DNA of 13,576 bases. It comes from an uncultured Caldilinea sp. (GTDB lineage: Bacteria; Chloroflexota; Anaerolineae; Caldilineales; Caldilineaceae). The stretch spans positions 1-13,576 of the forward strand of contig CALFWA010000069.1 in the NCBI GenBank assembly GCA_937928035.1, given 5' to 3'. The notes beneath the pieces are model-generated. The model searched no databases. It was not told the origin of the DNA and saw nothing but the letters and a program-made list of their open reading frames with translations. Each line of letters starts with the position of its first letter. The stretch's first letter is position 1. Of this stretch, positions 1 through 9,850 are shown piece after piece. Position numbers and translations under genes: made by a program.

Positions 1-39
<39 letters not shown>

Positions 40-46
40 AATGCTA

Positions 47-53
47 TCCTCCT
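47..53 (-). promoter_or_regulatory. Shine-Dalgarno of tuf
   Basis: On the minus strand the bases read AGGAGGA, followed by an 8-nt spacer and the ATG at 36-38. This near-perfect anti-16S match fixes the tuf start. Confidence 0.85.
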
Positions 54-107
54 GAACTGTTTCGCTCAGCGTCTCTCCTCAAGTTGGCGACCGCCGAAAT
101 GACTGAC

Positions 108-165
108 AAAAAAATTTCTGCGAATTGGCGCAATTGCACCGCCGAGAAACGCCACGGCGGTGCAA
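108..165 (-). terminator. Hairpin plus T-run in the tuf leader (attenuator or terminator)
   Basis: A perfect 11-bp stem (arms 134-144 and 155-165, TTGCACCGCCG / CGGCGGTGCAA) encloses a 10-nt loop. Read on the minus strand it is followed by a small 4-bp stem (129-132 with 119-122) and then seven T residues at 114-108. The run is not flush with the large stem, so it is not a textbook terminator. It lies between the predicted tuf promoter (215-243) and the tuf start, so it could be a leader attenuator of tuf or a second backstop terminator for fusA transcripts. Confidence 0.5.
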
Positions 166-214
166 GACAAAACATTTTCAAGCGAGTGACAGCGTCAATC
201 GCCACAATCTTAAT

Positions 215-243
215 AGTATACTTGAGCCACCCTGGAGTTCCAA
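215..243 (-). promoter_or_regulatory. Predicted sigma-70-type promoter for tuf
   Basis: On the minus strand TTGGAA (238-243) and TATACT (215-220) are separated by 17 nt; they match 4/6 and 5/6 of consensus. Transcription would start near 208, giving a tuf leader of about 170 nt. It lies just after the fusA terminator candidate, which is where a separate tuf promoter would be expected. Confidence 0.55.
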
Positions 244-326
244 ATCAGCGGCTTGACAAAATGCAAACAGTTTATTCTTTTACACTGGCGTCGGCGCAGG
301 GAGACGAACGCATCGAGTGCTGTAAA

Positions 327-360
327 CATCGGCGTCGCCTAATCTCAGGCGACACCGATG
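327..360 (-). terminator. Terminator-like hairpin after fusA
   Basis: Arms 327-340 and 347-360 form a 14-bp stem around a 6-nt loop. The single non-Watson-Crick position is a G-U pair only in minus-strand RNA and a C-A mismatch in plus-strand RNA, which suggests the structure functions in the fusA transcript. It begins 41 nt past the fusA stop. Only three T follow, so it may be a weak terminator or a 3'-end stabilising hairpin. Confidence 0.55.
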
Positions 361-400
361 AAGCATGGAGATGGGCGCAAACTCAAGCAAGGTTGCGTCT

Positions 401-2494
<2,094 letters not shown>

Positions 2495-2535
2495 AAAAAT
2501 TACTTCCTCGTTATCCCTGAAACTTGACGCAAAAG

Positions 2536-2650
<115 letters not shown>

Positions 2651-2722
2651 CACCCTGATTTGTGCAGATTGACACCCACGCTCTGACGTGTGCAGACGCC
2701 GTCTTTTACGCCAGAGTTTGTC

Positions 2723-3190
2723 TTAGTAGCGGAAATGTGCGAACGCCTGGTTGGCTTCCGCCATTTTGTGCGTATCCTCGCGCTTTTTGATGGTGGCACC
2801 TTCGTTGCGGGCTGCGTCCATCAGTTCGGCGGCCAGACGCGACGCCATATCGCGGCCACTGCGCTTGCGGGCATTTTCGATCAACCACCGCATCGCCAAT
2901 GCCTGTCGTCGCGCAGGGCCGATCTCCATCGGGATCTGATAGGTTGCACCGCCGACGCGACGAGGGCGCACTTCCACCAGCGGGGTGGCGTTTTTCAACG
3001 CCTCCTCAAGGACTTCGATCCCAGGGCGCTTGGTGCGCTCCTCGATGATCTCAAAGGCATTGTAGACAATGCTGGCGGCCAGGCTCTTCTTCCCGCGCTC
3101 CATCACTTTGTTGATAAATCTAGCCACCACTTCGCTATGATAGCGCGGGTCTGGCGTCACTTGACGCGGTTCAGCACGATTTCTTCGCAT
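2723..3190 (-). CDS. rpsG: 30S ribosomal protein S7
   Basis: S7 nucleates assembly of the 30S head by binding the 3' domain of 16S rRNA and contacts mRNA and tRNA at the E site. The product (155 residues, the family norm) begins MRRNRAEPRQVTPDPRY and contains the conserved stretches FINKVMERGKKSLA, GGATYQIPMEI and MRWLIENARKR, ending HMAEANQAFAHFRY-like (KMAEANQAFAHFRY), all typical of bacterial S7. An in-frame GTG 42 nt upstream would add 14 residues (MAGIGGSGSEKSET) not found in the family and has no ribosome site. The ATG at 3188-3190 has a modest GA-rich site (AAGAGTG) upstream and was chosen. It follows rpsL by 188 nt, where a terminator-like hairpin and a promoter candidate lie. In E. 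coli S7 represses its own operon by binding the rpsL-rpsG spacer; whether that happens here is unknown. Confidence 0.97.
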   Translation of the reverse strand: MRRNRAEPRQVTPDPRYHSEVVARFINKVMERGKKSLAASIVYNAFEIIEERTKRPGIEVLEEALKNATPLVEVRPRRVGGATYQIPMEIGPARRQALAMRWLIENARKRSGRDMASRLAAELMDAARNEGATIKKREDTHKMAEANQAFAHFRY

Positions 3191-3298
3191 GGTTTCACTC
3201 TTTTCGCTTCCGCTCCCACCGATTCCTGCCACTCACTTCAGACATCTCGAGATTGCTCAGACAATCCATCAAGATGACGACAAAAACGCAGGCTTATT

Positions 3299-3326
3299 TC
3301 TATAAAAATACAGTGCAGACGCTCAA
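3299..3326 (-). promoter_or_regulatory. Candidate promoter for rpsG-fusA
   Basis: Minus-strand TTGAGC (3321-3326) and TATAGA (3299-3304) have a 16-nt spacer; each box matches 4/6. It sits just after the terminator-like hairpin following rpsL and about 110 nt ahead of the rpsG start. Confidence 0.35.
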
Positions 3327-3341
3327 ATATGAGCTCCACAC

Positions 3342-3372
3342 AAAAAGCCCAAAGCGAGAGAATTCTCGGGGC
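3342..3372 (-). terminator. Terminator-like hairpin directly after rpsL
   Basis: On the minus strand GCCC-CGAGA pairs with TCTCG-GGGC (arms 3364-3372 and 3347-3359, a 4-nt AAAG/CTTT bulge, 4-nt loop), followed at once by five T (3346-3342). It starts 7 nt past the rpsL stop codon. This would end or attenuate transcription between rpsL and rpsG. Confidence 0.55.
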
Positions 3373-3378
3373 CGACCG

Positions 3379-3798
<420 letters not shown>

Positions 3799-4080
3799 AT
3801 GTCCCTCCACTCTATGGATTGCAACCCATCCTTACAGACAGGTCTCACCTTGGTCGCCTACGTCACCAGCCACCAATCGGCTTGTCGTCGACAGACGCAA
3901 CAAGCAATAAAATCAATAACAATACAACCATCAGCATAATGCCTTCCAGGCACTATCTTTGAGCGCCGAAAGACACCTTTTTTCATCAACCTAGGGGCAG
4001 ACCGACGCCTTTCGCAGTCAAATCTCCCGAGCCAAGTCTTTAACCACAGAAACGCTATGCAGGCTTGTCAGACCCACGAA
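3799..4080 (-). other. Long rpsL 5' leader, no gene
   Basis: This stretch between the predicted promoter and rpsL holds no convincing reading frame. A small perfect hairpin TGCCT-tcc-AGGCA (3940-3952) is present. I see no riboswitch pattern and no T-run terminator. The 280-nt length itself is notable because leaders of r-protein operons often carry autoregulatory sites, but nothing here identifies one. Confidence 0.4.
3803..3808 (-). promoter_or_regulatory. Shine-Dalgarno that decides the rpsL start
   Basis: Minus-strand GGAGGG lies 4 nt before TTG (3796-3798), and GGAGG has a 5-nt gap. It overlaps the codons after the alternative GTG, ruling that start out. Confidence 0.75.
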
Positions 4081-4085
4081 CAACA

Positions 4086-4115
4086 AATATAACACAAGAG
4101 AAAAACAACGGTCAA
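4086..4115 (-). promoter_or_regulatory. Predicted promoter of the str cluster
   Basis: Minus-strand TTGACC (4110-4115, 5/6) and TATATT (4086-4091, 5/6 to consensus TATAAT) have an 18-nt T-rich spacer. Start would be near 4079. It separates the str genes from the PLP enzyme upstream. A weaker pair, TTGACC with TATCGT, lies about 50 nt further upstream next to the stop codon of that gene. Confidence 0.6.
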
Positions 4116-4170
4116 ATCATTGGCTGACAAAACTCAAAACAACGATATTTCATGGGAAGCATCGGTCAAT

Positions 4171-5325
4171 TTACTTCAGACTCCCTGTTTCCCCAGGGCT
4201 CGGCGCCATCGTAAGGCGCTCTCCGTCCAGCGTTCGATACGCCTTCAACAGGTCTGCGGTCAGACAGGAGTGCACAGGGATAACACCCAACAGATCGCCG
4301 ACCCGAATGTGCTCCGTCAGCGCTGCGAAGGCAGCTTTCTCCGCATGAACGACGCCATGCTCCTGCGATAGGGAGCGCACCCAGACGTCAGGCAACGGGG
4401 CGCTCCACCCTTCCCGCTCAATCAAAGCGACTGCGCCGAAGGTGAGACGCCCATCGCGCTGCACCAGGCTTTCTTTCGAGAGATGCACAGCGCCTCCGTA
4501 CAGGATGATGTCATTGCGCTCCGGGTGGATGGAGACCACCGGACAGGCCACGACAACCGCCACCTCCTCTGGGGTGCATGCGCCGATTTCAACCTGCATC
4601 CAATCATAGAAGACGAAATTGCCGGGACGGATTTCATCCACAGCGTCAAACCGCTCAAGCACGCTGCACGCAGGCGTGTCCCCAACCGAGACCTCAAGAT
4701 GCTCAAAACCATAACTTTGCAGCCGCCGGCGCGCCGCAGCCAATCGCTGCGCCGTCAGCGTGTACGCATCTACGATCTGCTCTTTCGAGCGGGCGGCGTA
4801 CGTTCCGCCGTCATGGGTGAGCAGGCCTCGCAGCTTCATGCGCTCACACTCGTCGATCTGTTGCGCCAGCGTCGTTAGTTCGGCGCCATCCCACTGCACG
4901 CCGCTGCGCCGATAGCCGGTGTCCACCTCGATCCAGACATCCACCGGAGCGACCAGATGTTCTGCAAGGTAGGCGGCCGTCGTCGCATTTTCCACCAACA
5001 GGTGCAGATGCACGCGTTGCGCCAGCTTGTTGATCTTGTCAATCTCACGAACGTTGGCGGGAAACGCGATCAGGATGTCCTTCCAATCATGCGCAGCAAA
5101 ATAACGGGCCATTTCCACCGAGGAGACAGTGATGGCGTCCACGCCCACCTCGCGAAACCACTCGCCGATGGCGGCGGACTGATGCGTCTTGAAATGAGGG
5201 CGAAAGCGAACGCCGCTTTTCTGCGCCTTTTCCGCCATGGAAGCGATGTTGCGCTGCGCGCAGGAGACATCCAATAATAACGTTGGCGTATGGATGTCAT
5301 TGTAGAAACCAAAAGAAAAAGCCAT
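4171..5325 (-). CDS. Fold-type III PLP enzyme, D-threonine aldolase / D-serine dehydratase family
   Basis: The 384-residue product has an alanine-racemase-like N-terminal barrel and the C-terminal D-serine dehydratase-like domain. Visible landmarks are RPHFKTH (residues 42-48) with K46 as the Schiff-base lysine, EVDTGYRRSG (133-142), SVGDTPAC (213-220), EIRPGNFVFYD (231-241), SQEHG (320-324) and HSC (352-354); H352 and C354 correspond to the metal-binding pair of this family. Members cleave D-threonine-type beta-hydroxy D-amino acids to glycine and an aldehyde, or dehydrate D-serine; the sequence alone does not decide the substrate. The ATG at 5323-5325 has AAAGGAG about 8 nt upstream. A longer in-frame start at 5403 would run through a terminator hairpin and adds no family sequence. 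It is codirectional with rpsL but has its own context: a terminator-like hairpin lies 51 nt upstream. Confidence 0.88.
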   Translation of the reverse strand: MAFSFGFYNDIHTPTLLLDVSCAQRNIASMAEKAQKSGVRFRPHFKTHQSAAIGEWFREVGVDAITVSSVEMARYFAAHDWKDILIAFPANVREIDKINKLAQRVHLHLLVENATTAAYLAEHLVAPVDVWIEVDTGYRRSGVQWDGAELTTLAQQIDECERMKLRGLLTHDGGTYAARSKEQIVDAYTLTAQRLAAARRRLQSYGFEHLEVSVGDTPACSVLERFDAVDEIRPGNFVFYDWMQVEIGACTPEEVAVVVACPVVSIHPERNDIILYGGAVHLSKESLVQRDGRLTFGAVALIEREGWSAPLPDVWVRSLSQEHGVVHAEKAAFAALTEHIRVGDLLGVIPVHSCLTADLLKAYRTLDGERLTMAPSPGETGSLK

Positions 5326-5376
5326 CAACAGCGCTCCTTTATTCTGGAACCAAAATCGATCCGGGATGGCGCAGAT

Positions 5377-5415
5377 AAAAAGCCCGGAGCAAGCGGTGCG
5401 CATTCCGGGCTTTTT
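5377..5415 (-). terminator. Strong bidirectional rho-independent terminator (possible attenuator)
   Basis: A perfect 12-bp inverted repeat AAAAAGCCCGGA (5377-5388) / TCCGGGCTTTTT (5404-5415) surrounds a 15-nt loop, giving a GC core with a T5 tail on either strand. It lies 112 nt past the lipoprotein stop and 51 nt ahead of the PLP-enzyme start. The simplest role is ending the lipoprotein transcript. No clear promoter lies between it and the PLP gene, so it may instead act in that gene's leader. Confidence 0.85.
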
Positions 5416-5526
5416 GAAAGTGACTATCGCTTCTTCTCTCGTTCAACCCGGTGACTGAACCGAATCGACGAAGAAAGGATGTCAAGCTCAAGAGCAAAGA
5501 TTTATTCAGTTGTAGATAAAGACAGA

Positions 5527-6101
<575 letters not shown>

Positions 6102-6104
6102 GTA

Positions 6105-6194
<90 letters not shown>

Positions 6195-6299
6195 CTTTAT
6201 TCGCCCTAGAAGCGCTGTTGTAAGCCCCATAACGCTATGTCGAATTGCCGCAGGGCTGCCTTGTGAGTCTTTGCTTTGTTCCAATCTGTGCAATTCCAG

Positions 6300-6328
6300 A
6301 TTATATCAGTAAGGTGGACGCAGTGCAA
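6300..6328 (-). promoter_or_regulatory. Distal promoter with extended -10
   Basis: Minus-strand TTGCAC (6323-6328) and TATAAT (6300-6305) are 17 nt apart, and the -10 is preceded by TGA as in extended -10 promoters. Start would be near 6293. It could be a second promoter for the lipoprotein gene with a 230-nt leader, or drive a small RNA in 6160-6293, where AGCCC/GGGCT arms can pair. No gene lies in 6067-6420. Confidence 0.5.
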
Positions 6329-6332
6329 GCCG

Positions 6333-6412
<80 letters not shown>

Positions 6413-6420
6413 CTTGAATA

Positions 6421-7161
6421 TCACGCCTTCACCTCGGTTAATGGCGACGCTGCGCTCATGCTGGCTTCATAGCCATCCAACACGGCGTAGAGCACCTCGT
6501 CCAGAAATTGATTGAGCAGCCGTTCAACTCGAATGTCATCCGAATCTGGAGATTGTTCGTTGCTGGCGCGCACCGCTTCGATCAATTGTCGTCGGAAAAA
6601 TTGAACTGCGCGGCCGGTCTCCACCAGAGGAATGCCGCTCGAGGCCGCATCGACCCCATATTGTCTGCCCAGCTCGCGCGCAGCCTCCAACAGTTGATTG
6701 CGTTGTTGCGGCTTCATCACATAGGAGATGGCAAGCGAGAAAAGCATGCGCCCTCGCTCCCGTCGCGCTTGGTCCACCGCTGTATTGTCCGGATGATGCC
6801 AGCGCTGAACCAATGCATCTGCGCGCTGCAGCTCTGTGCGCACACGATCGACGGCGATTTCAACCAGGTTGTTGCGCGTCGTCGCCGGCATCAAGCGGGC
6901 GCGCTCGTCCAGAAAGCGTCGCAAATCATTGAGGCTGAAGCGTCGATGTCCGCCAGGCGTGCGAAAGACCGGGATTTCCCCGCGATCGGCCCACCCACGC
7001 AGCGTCGTAAAATGCACCCCAAGGAACTCGCTTGCATCCTTGAGGGTCAGCCATTCCATTTTGCCGCGAGGGGACGTCGGGCTTTTGTCTCCGGCGCGTC
7101 TACGTCGTTCACCCTCCATACCCTCTCGATTGTAAGAACTTGTGGGACGACTGTCAAACAT
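6421..7161 (-). CDS. MerR/BldC-like helix-turn-helix regulator with helical C-terminal domain
   Basis: The frame has 246 codons from the first ATG. Residues 38-86 are a winged HTH of the excisionase/MerR/BldC class: LTLKDASEFLGVHFTTLRGWADRG as the HTH and PVFRTPGGHRRFSLNDLRRFL as the wing, with the hallmark GGHRRF. Residues 87-246 look all-helical and charged, with no cysteine or histidine cluster that would name a ligand or cofactor. It should bind DNA, probably as a dimer; target and signal are unknown. The start is uncertain: ATG at 7161, 7119 and 7059 are all in frame and none has a good ribosome site. The last starts MEWLTLKD directly at the HTH, and the basic low-complexity 34 residues before it may not be translated. 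The gene follows priA by 118 nt. Confidence 0.82.
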   Translation of the reverse strand: MFDSRPTSSYNREGMEGERRRRAGDKSPTSPRGKMEWLTLKDASEFLGVHFTTLRGWADRGEIPVFRTPGGHRRFSLNDLRRFLDERARLMPATTRNNLVEIAVDRVRTELQRADALVQRWHHPDNTAVDQARRERGRMLFSLAISYVMKPQQRNQLLEAARELGRQYGVDAASSGIPLVETGRAVQFFRRQLIEAVRASNEQSPDSDDIRVERLLNQFLDEVLYAVLDGYEASMSAASPLTEVKA

Positions 7162-7178
7162 CTTTCAGATTTCAAATG

Positions 7179-7191
7179 GAACAATCCGTTC
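7179..7191. promoter_or_regulatory. Small dyad upstream of the HTH gene
   Basis: GAAC-aatcc-GTTC is a 4-bp dyad with 5-nt spacer, 18 nt before the most upstream HTH start. Autoregulation by MerR-class proteins often uses such dyads, but this one is short and could be chance. Confidence 0.2.
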
Positions 7192-7279
7192 AATTCCTGC
7201 ATCAGGGTGCAAGCGACGGAGACGCCATATCCGGCACTTCGAATCTCGACAACCTCTCTCGACGGGTTCTCCTGTGTTC

Positions 7280-9826
7280 CTACAAAGTCGTGAGCGGATC
7301 GACGTCGATGCGCCACCCCAGGGGGATATCGAGCCCGCGCAGCACAGCGGAAGGGTCTGGAGCGCGCAACAGGAGCTGCCACCGGTAGTAGCCGCGATGA
7401 CGCTCGAAAAACGCAGGCGCAGGACCAAGTAGGCTGGAGGCCTCCCCCTCCAACCCCATCGTTTTCAGACGATGATGCAGTGCAGCCGCCATGCGCTTTG
7501 TCTCCTGTTTGACGCGCTCCAGGCGTTTGTCCCAATAGATCAGGCGCGCCATTCTGCGCAGCGGCGGATAGCCATGTTCGCGGCGAAAAGCCAGTTCGCG
7601 CGCATAAAAACCGTGATAGTCATGCCGCGCCGCCGCCTGAATGACGTAGTGCTCTGGCCTGTATGTCTGGATGATCACGCGGCCGCCGCGCTGACTGCGC
7701 CCCGCCCGCCCCGCCACCTGCGTCAGCAACTGGAAAGTGCGCTCGCCGCTGCGAAAATCCGGCAAGAAAAGTCCGATGTCGGCGGCCACGACGCCCACCA
7801 GCGTCACCAACGGTAGGTCGAGGCCCTTGGCGATCATCTGCGTGCCGATCAGGATGTCCGCCTCGTGGTTGGCAAACGCCGCCAGGAGCCGTTCGTGGCT
7901 GTCTTTGCCGGCGGTGGTGTCTGCATCCCAGCGCAGGACCCGCGCTTCGGGCAAAATCTCTTTCACCGCCTCCTCGATCCGCTCTGTGCCGGCGCCGAAG
8001 AAGCGGATGCGCTTGCTCTGGCAGCTCGGACAATGCACGGGCGTCGGATAGATCTGGTTGCAGTGATGGCAGACCAACCGCGCAGGGCTTCCTCCTCGTT
8101 CGGCGTGATAGGTGAGCGGCGCCGTGCAGCGCTTACACTCCTCGACGTGGCCGCAATCTCGACACATGACAAAGGTGTGCGCGCCGCGGCGATTGAGAAA
8201 AAGGATCGCCTGTTCATGCGCCGCCAACGTCTCCATCAATTGTGAAGCAAGGCTGCGGCTGAAGAGGCTGCGGTTGCCAGCGCGCAGCTCCTGGCGCATA
8301 TCGACCACTTCGATAGGAGGCAACTCCATGTAAGGCGCCTCCTCTCCGTTCGTCTTTCCATGCCCCATGACCCGCTGCGTCATTTCCAGCAAGATCACCT
8401 CGCCTTTTTGGGCGGCGTAATACGTCTCCAGGCTGGGCGTCGCCGAACCGAAGATGAGCGGGCAGCCGACCATTTCCGCCAGACGACGCGCCACAGTGCG
8501 GGCGTCGTAGAAGACTTTGTCGCCGCCCCACTCCTCTGCATCCTGTTTATAGGTCGCCTCGTGTTCCTCGTCGATGACGATCAGGCCCAGGTCGGCGACA
8601 GGTGCAAAAAGCGCGCTGCGGGGCCCGATGACAATGGCGTAACGCCCTTCGCGGACGCTGCGCCAGACGTCGTAGCGTTCGCCTTGACTCAACCCCGAAT
8701 GGATGACCGTCACCCGGTCGGGAAAACGAGCGGCGAAACGGGCCACCGTCTGCGGCGTAAGGGCGATTTCCGGCACCAAAACGATCGCTCGCCGCCCACG
8801 TCGCAACGTCTCTGCGATAGCGCGCAGATAGATTTCCGTCTTGCCGCTGCCGGTGACGCCATGCAAGAGAAACGCAGCGCCGCCTGGACGCTCAAACCCT
8901 TGCGTCAGGATCGTTCGCCAGACCGCCTCCTGTTCGCTCGTCAACGCAGGCGGCGCATCGCACGGAAAGGTGCGCCCGAGCAACGGATCGCGCACGAAGA
9001 TCTCTTCCTGCATCGTAATGACGCCTGCTCGGAGTAGATCGCGCAGCCAGGACAGCGGTGCGTTCGTTTTTGCGTTTAGCTCGTGGCGCCAGATCGGAAC
9101 GCCGGCCTCCGCCAGCGCCTCGACGATCGGTGCGTATTTATCGACGCCGCGTAGATTGAGCAGGGCTGCAGTCGCCGCCTCCCGGTCGACAGCGAGCGAC
9201 GCCTGGCCTTCTGCAATCTGAACGACGCCGCGTTTGGCAAGGGCGCGAATTGCACTGTCGCTGCGCAGCCCGCATTCTGTTTGAAGTTGAGCCACGGCGA
9301 CGGGGCCTCCCTCATGGTCGAGCAACCACGCCAGCGCCCTAGCCTGGCCGCTCTCGCGCCCCAGCCTCGTCAGCCGACGCTGCGCCGCCGCCGGCTCCAG
9401 CGCCAGCGCAATGCGCCACTCTCGACGAGCGCGTGCGCCTCCGGCGGCGCCTGCGCGGCTCAACAGCCCAGGCGGCAAGAAAAGCCGGATCGCCGAGGCG
9501 AACGGAGCTGCATAATAATCGGCGATCCAGGCCGCCAGCGCGATCTGCGTTGAGGTGAGCACCGGCTCCGGTCGCGCCAGGCGCAGGATGGCTTTCGTAG
9601 GCACCGGCGCGGCGGCGCTGCGGCGAATCACAATTGCCTGGATTTCTTGCGAGCCAAACGGTGCCCAAACCAGGTGTCCGGGCTGAACGGTCTCTTCTAG
9701 TTCAGGCGGCAGATGATAATGAAACGTCTGAAGCGCATCGTCGTCTTCGGAGGGTGGGGGTGGCTCCTCGCGGCGATGAAAAGAGCGCCGGATCGGCGCG
9801 TTGACGACGGTTTCAATGATAACCAT
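7280..9826 (-). CDS. priA: Primosomal protein N', PriA 3'-5' helicase
   Basis: PriA recognises stalled forks and D-loops and reloads the replicative helicase. The 848-residue product shows the N-terminal 3'-DNA-binding domain (residues 1-105, including VQPGHLVWAPFG), helicase Walker A GVTGSGKTE (323-331), DEEH Walker B (419-422), GSATPS (460-465), GTQMIAKGLD (661-670) and QVAGRAGR (703-710). Four CxxC pairs at 555/558, 564/567, 586/589 and 599/602 form the two zinc sites. The full C-terminal domain is present and the length is normal for the family with a short insert. The ATG at 9824-9826 gives the expected N-terminus (MVIIETVVNAPIRRSF) but has no clear Shine-Dalgarno. It starts 24 nt after the upstream membrane-protein gene, so the two are probably cotranscribed and the start may be coupled. 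Confidence 0.97.
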   Translation of the reverse strand: MVIIETVVNAPIRRSFHRREEPPPPSEDDDALQTFHYHLPPELEETVQPGHLVWAPFGSQEIQAIVIRRSAAAPVPTKAILRLARPEPVLTSTQIALAAWIADYYAAPFASAIRLFLPPGLLSRAGAAGGARARREWRIALALEPAAAQRRLTRLGRESGQARALAWLLDHEGGPVAVAQLQTECGLRSDSAIRALAKRGVVQIAEGQASLAVDREAATAALLNLRGVDKYAPIVEALAEAGVPIWRHELNAKTNAPLSWLRDLLRAGVITMQEEIFVRDPLLGRTFPCDAPPALTSEQEAVWRTILTQGFERPGGAAFLLHGVTGSGKTEIYLRAIAETLRRGRRAIVLVPEIALTPQTVARFAARFPDRVTVIHSGLSQGERYDVWRSVREGRYAIVIGPRSALFAPVADLGLIVIDEEHEATYKQDAEEWGGDKVFYDARTVARRLAEMVGCPLIFGSATPSLETYYAAQKGEVILLEMTQRVMGHGKTNGEEAPYMELPPIEVVDMRQELRAGNRSLFSRSLASQLMETLAAHEQAILFLNRRGAHTFVMCRDCGHVEECKRCTAPLTYHAERGGSPARLVCHHCNQIYPTPVHCPSCQSKRIRFFGAGTERIEEAVKEILPEARVLRWDADTTAGKDSHERLLAAFANHEADILIGTQMIAKGLDLPLVTLVGVVAADIGLFLPDFRSGERTFQLLTQVAGRAGRSQRGGRVIIQTYRPEHYVIQAAARHDYHGFYARELAFRREHGYPPLRRMARLIYWDKRLERVKQETKRMAAALHHRLKTMGLEGEASSLLGPAPAFFERHRGYYRWQLLLRAPDPSAVLRGLDIPLGWRIDVDPLTTL

Positions 9827-9850
9827 GGGGATAGAAAAGTTTCACGGCGA

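Noticed and set aside
8360..9037. Plus-strand open frame of 225 codons
   Set aside because: Antisense to priA, whose Walker motifs and zinc cysteines establish the real frame.
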